From: Pseudarthrobacter oxydans
GTDB lineage: Bacteria > Actinomycetota > Actinomycetes > Actinomycetales > Micrococcaceae
Assembly: GCF_013314975.1 (NCBI RefSeq)
Contig: NZ_JABTYH010000004.1
Span: 157,255-221,254, forward strand
Length of the DNA stretch: 64,000 bases
Direction: 5' to 3'
The translations under genes were made by a program, and so were the position numbers. Shown piece after piece: positions 60,689 through 64,000 of the stretch (position 1 is the first letter of the stretch; each line of letters opens with the position of its first letter). Below the pieces are notes generated by a model. The model made no database searches, was not told the DNA's origin, and saw nothing but the letters and a program-made list of their open reading frames with translations.

Positions 60689-61519
60689 CTATGCCACGGA
60701 CCCGGATTCGAGGGCCGCACGCAGCTCGCGCACCGCCGTCGTCCCTCCCGCCATGAACCATTCGAGTCCGTTGACCCGCACTGTGTCCACGGCGCCGCCG
60801 GCAGCCCGGACGATTGCCTTGCCGGGCAGCCAGTCCCATTCCGGGCAGCTGTGCTGGAACCAGCACCCCAGTTGGCCGTCCGCCACCCGGCCAAGGTCGC
60901 ACGAACCGGAGCCGAGCATCCGCAGGGCGGCAGCCGACGTGGCCGCCGCGTGCCAGGGCATGGCGCACAGCGGATCCATCAGCCAGCTGGGGTGGATGTA
61001 GGTTGCCGCCCCCAGCTGGGCCGCTGGGGTTGCGTTGCGCTCTCCCCTGTTGTCGTGGAAAACCGTCAGCCGTTCACCGTTCAGGCTGGCCGGATGCGTG
61101 CGGCCACCGAGCCAGAGCTTGTCCTCCTCCGGCTGAAAGATGGCACCAAGCAGCACGTCGGACTGGTCCTTCAAAGCGATGGCCGAGCACCAGTAGGTGG
61201 AACCGTGCAGGAAGTTGTACGTGCCGTCCACCGGATCGATGACCCAGGTCCGGCCGCTGCTGCCCTGTACAGATGCGCCTTCCTCTCCCAGGATGCCGTC
61301 CTGTGGCCGGCAGCGCTGCAGCTGCTCCAGAACATAGGCCTCTGCAGCGTGGTCAGCGGCGGTCACGACGTCTGAAATAGAGGTCTTCTGCTGCGACTGC
61401 AGGCCCGCCATCCGCATGAGCAGCGCCAGCTGCCCGGCTTCCCGGACCAAGGCTGCTGCCAGCTGGTAGTCGTCCAACGAGGGGTCAAGTTCAACAGCGC
61501 TGTGCCGGCCAGTGGTCAT
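60689..61519 (-). CDS. Inositol monophosphatase family protein
   Basis: The 276-aa protein has the lithium-sensitive phosphatase motifs: GEEGAS, WVIDPVDGTYNF and the C-terminal EWDWLPGKAIVRAAGGAV. Metal-binding Asp and Glu residues are intact. Actinobacterial members act on inositol-1-phosphate, histidinol phosphate or 3'-phosphoadenosine 5'-phosphate. It is 8 kb from the inositol region and beside pcrA, so a role in inositol catabolism is unlikely. A divergent gene starts 32 nt away. Confidence 0.88.
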   Translation of the reverse strand: MTTGRHSAVELDPSLDDYQLAAALVREAGQLALLMRMAGLQSQQKTSISDVVTAADHAAEAYVLEQLQRCRPQDGILGEEGASVQGSSGRTWVIDPVDGTYNFLHGSTYWCSAIALKDQSDVLLGAIFQPEEDKLWLGGRTHPASLNGERLTVFHDNRGERNATPAAQLGAATYIHPSWLMDPLCAMPWHAAATSAAALRMLGSGSCDLGRVADGQLGCWFQHSCPEWDWLPGKAIVRAAGGAVDTVRVNGLEWFMAGGTTAVRELRAALESGSVA

Positions 61520-61551
61520 GGCTTCAGTTTAAGGGGCGCGATAATGAAGCC

Positions 61552-62181
61552 ATGGCCAAAACACCTGCCCAGCGGATCAAGAAGCACGGCTCCAAGGCGG
61601 CGGTACCGCAGCACCATCTGCCGCCGGTGGTGAATCCAACCACTGCGCGAACGCCGGAGAAAGCCCAGAACAACAGCAACCTCATCCTGATCGCCGGTGT
61701 GGTGGCCAGCCTGTTCCTCTTCTGGTACCTGCATCTGCTGACCCTGGAGCAGCTCCGTGACCTCTCCACGGACCTGGCCATGCCGGACTCGCTCATCGGC
61801 GGCTTCGATGCGGCCTACATCAGCCAGCTCCAGGCCGTCATGGACGATGACGCGCGCGGCCAGCTTAATTACGTTCATAAAACAGCGGGGACCCTGTTCC
61901 CGCTGATCTTCGGATTCACGTGGCTGCTGCTGATCGGCACCAACGTGGCCCGGAAAGCCCTGCGCTGGGCGCTCTGGTCCTTGCCGCTTCTGTTCGTTGT
62001 GGTCCGGCTTTGGGGCAACGCCGCCATCGACGGAGTGCTCGCAGCCGGCACTGCCGACGCCGGCCAGGTGGCCCTTGCCTCCGGGCTCACCGTGGCCGGT
62101 TGGGTCCTTTTGGTCCTCAGCCTGCTGGCGGGTGCTGCCGCCGTTGTCCTCGGCGCCCGCAAGCCCAAAGCGGCTATCTGA
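61552..62181 (+). CDS. Membrane protein of unknown function
   Basis: The 209-aa protein has a basic N-terminus of about 40 residues and four predicted membrane helices (about residues 43-62, 110-132, 137-160, 174-198). A soluble segment of about 50 residues between helices 1 and 2 is rich in Asp (LSTDLAMPDSLIGGFDAAYI). No family is recognised with certainty. It converges on the DUF998 gene with an 8-nt overlap. Confidence 0.65.
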   Translation: MAKTPAQRIKKHGSKAAVPQHHLPPVVNPTTARTPEKAQNNSNLILIAGVVASLFLFWYLHLLTLEQLRDLSTDLAMPDSLIGGFDAAYISQLQAVMDDDARGQLNYVHKTAGTLFPLIFGFTWLLLIGTNVARKALRWALWSLPLLFVVVRLWGNAAIDGVLAAGTADAGQVALASGLTVAGWVLLVLSLLAGAAAVVLGARKPKAAI

Positions 62182-62929
62182 AGGCTGCCCGGGCCCGCAT
62201 CTCCTTGCGGTGGCGGTGGACCTGGCGTGCAATGACCAGTCCTGCAGTGGCCATGCCCAAGGTGACCGGATAACCCATGAGCCGTTCCAGCGTGCCTGGC
62301 TCCGGAACGTCCATTCCCGTCAGGCCGCCCGTCCCCAGGGCGGCAAGGGACACGGCACCGCACACCAGGATGAACCAGGCGAAGTTTGTTTTCCGCAGCC
62401 AGAGGATGCCCAGGACCAGCAGGGCGGCAGCCCCGGCGAGGAAGTACATCACAGCGCCCACGATGTGCCAGCCGGAGCCTGCGTCCTCGGGCACCAGTCC
62501 CACGATCACAGTTCCGGCCCCCGCGGTCCCGGTCAGGATCCGGACCCAGACAGCCGCCAGCCAGGGCCTGCGCCGCGGCTGCACCCGCAGATCCGCCCGG
62601 GCAGCGACGCAAAGCAGCCCGGAGCTCAGCAAAAGGGCACCCAGCAGCATGCCGAGCCCCTGGACCACGAATGAGGCGTTCATCAGCCAGTTCAATGGGG
62701 AACACACCTCGCGGCCGTCAAAGATGCCGCAGTCCAGGGCGCCAAGGTCGCTGATGTACCCCGTCCGCAGGTCATAGGGCCTGGGGCCCGCCCAGGCACC
62801 GATCACTGCCGCTTCCGCGGCAAAATACTGCAGGACGCTCAGCACCGACCAGGCGCCGATGTACTGGCGGGTGGACGCGGTGTCCGGAATTAACGTGGCA
62901 GGCATGGCGGCGGACGGCGCTGAACTCAT
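62174..62929 (-). CDS. DUF998 family membrane protein
   Basis: The 251-aa protein has seven hydrophobic segments. Family marks are YISDLGALDCGIFDGREVCSP after the first helix and WLMNASFVVQGLGMLLGALL, then GLVPEDAGSGWHIVGAVMYF. DUF998 proteins are small integral membrane proteins of unknown function. It is transcribed towards the 61.6-kb gene, away from the tRNA. Confidence 0.82.
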   Translation of the reverse strand: MSSAPSAAMPATLIPDTASTRQYIGAWSVLSVLQYFAAEAAVIGAWAGPRPYDLRTGYISDLGALDCGIFDGREVCSPLNWLMNASFVVQGLGMLLGALLLSSGLLCVAARADLRVQPRRRPWLAAVWVRILTGTAGAGTVIVGLVPEDAGSGWHIVGAVMYFLAGAAALLVLGILWLRKTNFAWFILVCGAVSLAALGTGGLTGMDVPEPGTLERLMGYPVTLGMATAGLVIARQVHRHRKEMRARAAFR

Positions 62930-63011
62930 GCCTTGAGCGTAGTACGGCCCAGCACCTTGTATGCTTGTATCCGTGTCCGGCCGGACTGGCCTGCCGATCC
63001 GCCGGACGCAA

Positions 63012-63084
63012 GCCCTCGTAGCTCAGTGGATAGAGCACGGCTCTCCTAAAGCCGGTGTCGTTGGTTCGATTCCAATCGAGGGCA
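63012..63084 (+). tRNA. tRNA-Arg, anticodon CCT
   Basis: A complete 73-nt cloverleaf. The acceptor stem pairs GCCCTCG (63012-63018) with CGAGGGC (63077-63083), the D arm is GCTC/GAGC, and the anticodon stem CGGCT/AGCCG encloses loop CTCCTAA, giving anticodon CCT (reads AGG). The T arm has GTTGG/CCAAT with TTCGATT. The discriminator is A and CCA is not encoded. The next CDS starts 1 nt after it. Confidence 0.96.
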
Positions 63085-63085
63085 C

Positions 63086-63583
63086 TTGAACTTTCCTCCC
63101 CCGGAGTTCGCGCTCCGCGCCTACCTCCTCGGCCCCACCTCACCAGGCCCCGACGCGGACGCTGCCAGCGCCGGGCAGTGGACCGTCCAGCGGGACCTGC
63201 TGGACCGCGCGGATGGCACCCGCGGAACCTTCTCCGGCGTCGTGCATTTTATTCCCACGGACGACGGCGGCCTGGCCTTCCGTGAGGAAGGCACCATGCG
63301 CTGGCCCTCCTTCACGGGCCCCGCCTCCCGCGAGTACCTGCTGCGGCCTGCCGGGTCCCCTGATGCCCTGGACGTGTTCTTCCCTGACGGCCGCCCGTTC
63401 CACCGGATGAGCTTTACTCCGGAGTCCAACCTTGACCGTCACTGGTGCGATCCCGATACCTACCGCGTTGCCTACGTCTATGGGGGCTTGGACAGGTTCA
63501 GCTACACGTGGGACGTCCAGGGCCCCCGCAAGGACCTGCTGCTGACGTCACACCTGGTGCGCCGGCAGGGGCCCGCAGCATGA
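63086..63583 (+). CDS. DUF6314 family protein
   Basis: The 165-aa protein has DUF6314 marks: GQWTVQRDLLDRADGTRGTF near the start, FREEGTMRW, LDVFFPDGRPFHRM, CDPDTYRV and YGGLDRFSYTWDVQGPRKD. These proteins resemble lipocalin-like barrels of unknown function. The only plausible early start is TTG at 63086, immediately after the tRNA, with no Shine-Dalgarno sequence possible outside the tRNA. The stop overlaps the Nudix start (ATGA). Confidence 0.8.
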   Translation: MNFPPPEFALRAYLLGPTSPGPDADAASAGQWTVQRDLLDRADGTRGTFSGVVHFIPTDDGGLAFREEGTMRWPSFTGPASREYLLRPAGSPDALDVFFPDGRPFHRMSFTPESNLDRHWCDPDTYRVAYVYGGLDRFSYTWDVQGPRKDLLLTSHLVRRQGPAA

Positions 63584-63999
63584 AGGACCGCATTGTGGTC
63601 TCGGCCGTCTGCGTCTTCGACAAGGCAGGCAGGCTCCTGACCGTGCGGAAACGCGGCACGGCCATGTTCATGCATCCCGGCGGCAAGCCCGAGGCCGGGG
63701 AGACAGCAGTCCAGGCGGCCGTACGTGAACTCGCGGAAGAAGTGGGCATCGTCCTCGACCCCCGGGAACTCCAGCTGATGGGGGTGTGGATCGCCGATGC
63801 CGCGAACGAGGCCGCCACGGACATTGAGGCAACAGTTTTTATGGCCCCCGGAGTGTGGGAGGCCCACCCTTCCGCGGAAATCGCCGAGATCAGGTGGCTG
63901 ACCCTGGGCTCGCAGCCCACCCGCGACCTTGCCCCGCTGCTGACGGACCATATCCTGCCGGAGCTGGCAAGGTCCGGCAGCGCGGACAGGCAGGCCTAG
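63580..63999 (+). CDS. Nudix hydrolase
   Basis: The 139-aa protein carries a full Nudix box: GGKPEAGETAVQAAVRELAE followed by EVGI, matching Gx5Ex7REUxEExGU. It hydrolyses nucleoside diphosphates linked to other moieties (oxidised dNTPs, ADP-ribose or similar); the specific substrate is unknown. The start is ATG 63580, overlapping the DUF6314 stop by 4 nt, so the two genes are translationally coupled. The stop at 63997-63999 makes it complete one base before the window end. Confidence 0.92.
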   Translation: MKDRIVVSAVCVFDKAGRLLTVRKRGTAMFMHPGGKPEAGETAVQAAVRELAEEVGIVLDPRELQLMGVWIADAANEAATDIEATVFMAPGVWEAHPSAEIAEIRWLTLGSQPTRDLAPLLTDHILPELARSGSADRQA

Positions 64000-64000
64000 A

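Noticed and set aside
60689..61519. Inositol monophosphatase-family gene as part of the inositol catabolic system
   Set aside because: It lies about 8 kb away beside pcrA, has no IolR-like site, and the family serves many phosphate substrates.
1..64000. CRISPR array, prophage, insertion sequence or replication origin
   Set aside because: No regularly spaced repeats, integrase or transposase motifs, or DnaA-box clusters were seen on reading the window.

Overview
The window is GC-rich actinobacterial chromosome, most likely from a Micrococcaceae member such as Arthrobacter or Pseudarthrobacter. This assignment is by inference, since no rRNA is present. It rests on strong G/C third-position bias, many GTG/TTG starts with 4-nt stop/start overlaps, actinobacterial families (DUF6318, DUF6314, the biotin-synthase auxiliary protein) and an inositol cluster arranged much like that of Corynebacterium glutamicum.

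Layout. 0-6 kb: the start of an old-yellow-enzyme gene running off the left edge, a secreted PKD-like protein with a DUF6318 lipoprotein, an NCS1 permease divergent from bioB-bsaP, a PNPOx-like protein and Vsr. 6-13 kb: a degenerate Hpt protein, a divergent two-component pair, and a McrBC type IV restriction system. 13-20 kb: a small membrane protein, a hotdog thioesterase, a heterodimeric ABC exporter, and a MarR-controlled MFS drug exporter. 20-26 kb: a putative guanidino-compound locus (TPP enzyme, agmatinase-family ureohydrolase, XRE-cupin regulator, sodium:solute symporter). 26-30 kb: an MbfA-like ferritin/VIT1 fusion, a matrixin-like protease and a LOG-family protein.

30-52 kb is the main feature, a large myo-inositol (and probably inositol-isomer) catabolic region. 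A GntR regulator (IolR-like) and iolB run on the plus strand. An ABC sugar importer followed by three Gfo/Idh/MocA dehydrogenases forms one minus-strand operon. A LacI regulator lies divergent from a dehydrogenase/TIM-barrel pair. An eight-gene minus-strand operon carries iolC, an aldolase-like gene, iolD, mmsA, iolE, iolG, an IolH-like gene and an iolT-like transporter. A 10-bp motif resembling the C. glutamicum IolR site precedes all five transcription units of this region, including a tautomerase-family gene at 52 kb, which suggests one regulon.

52-64 kb is mostly housekeeping: an ArsR/SRPBCC pair, sucCD, a lipoprotein, a macrolide-type glycosyltransferase, pcrA, an inositol-monophosphatase-family gene, membrane proteins, tRNA-Arg(CCT) abutting a DUF6314 gene, and a Nudix hydrolase. 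Eight strong intrinsic terminators bound many of these units. No CRISPR array, insertion sequence, prophage or replication origin was seen.
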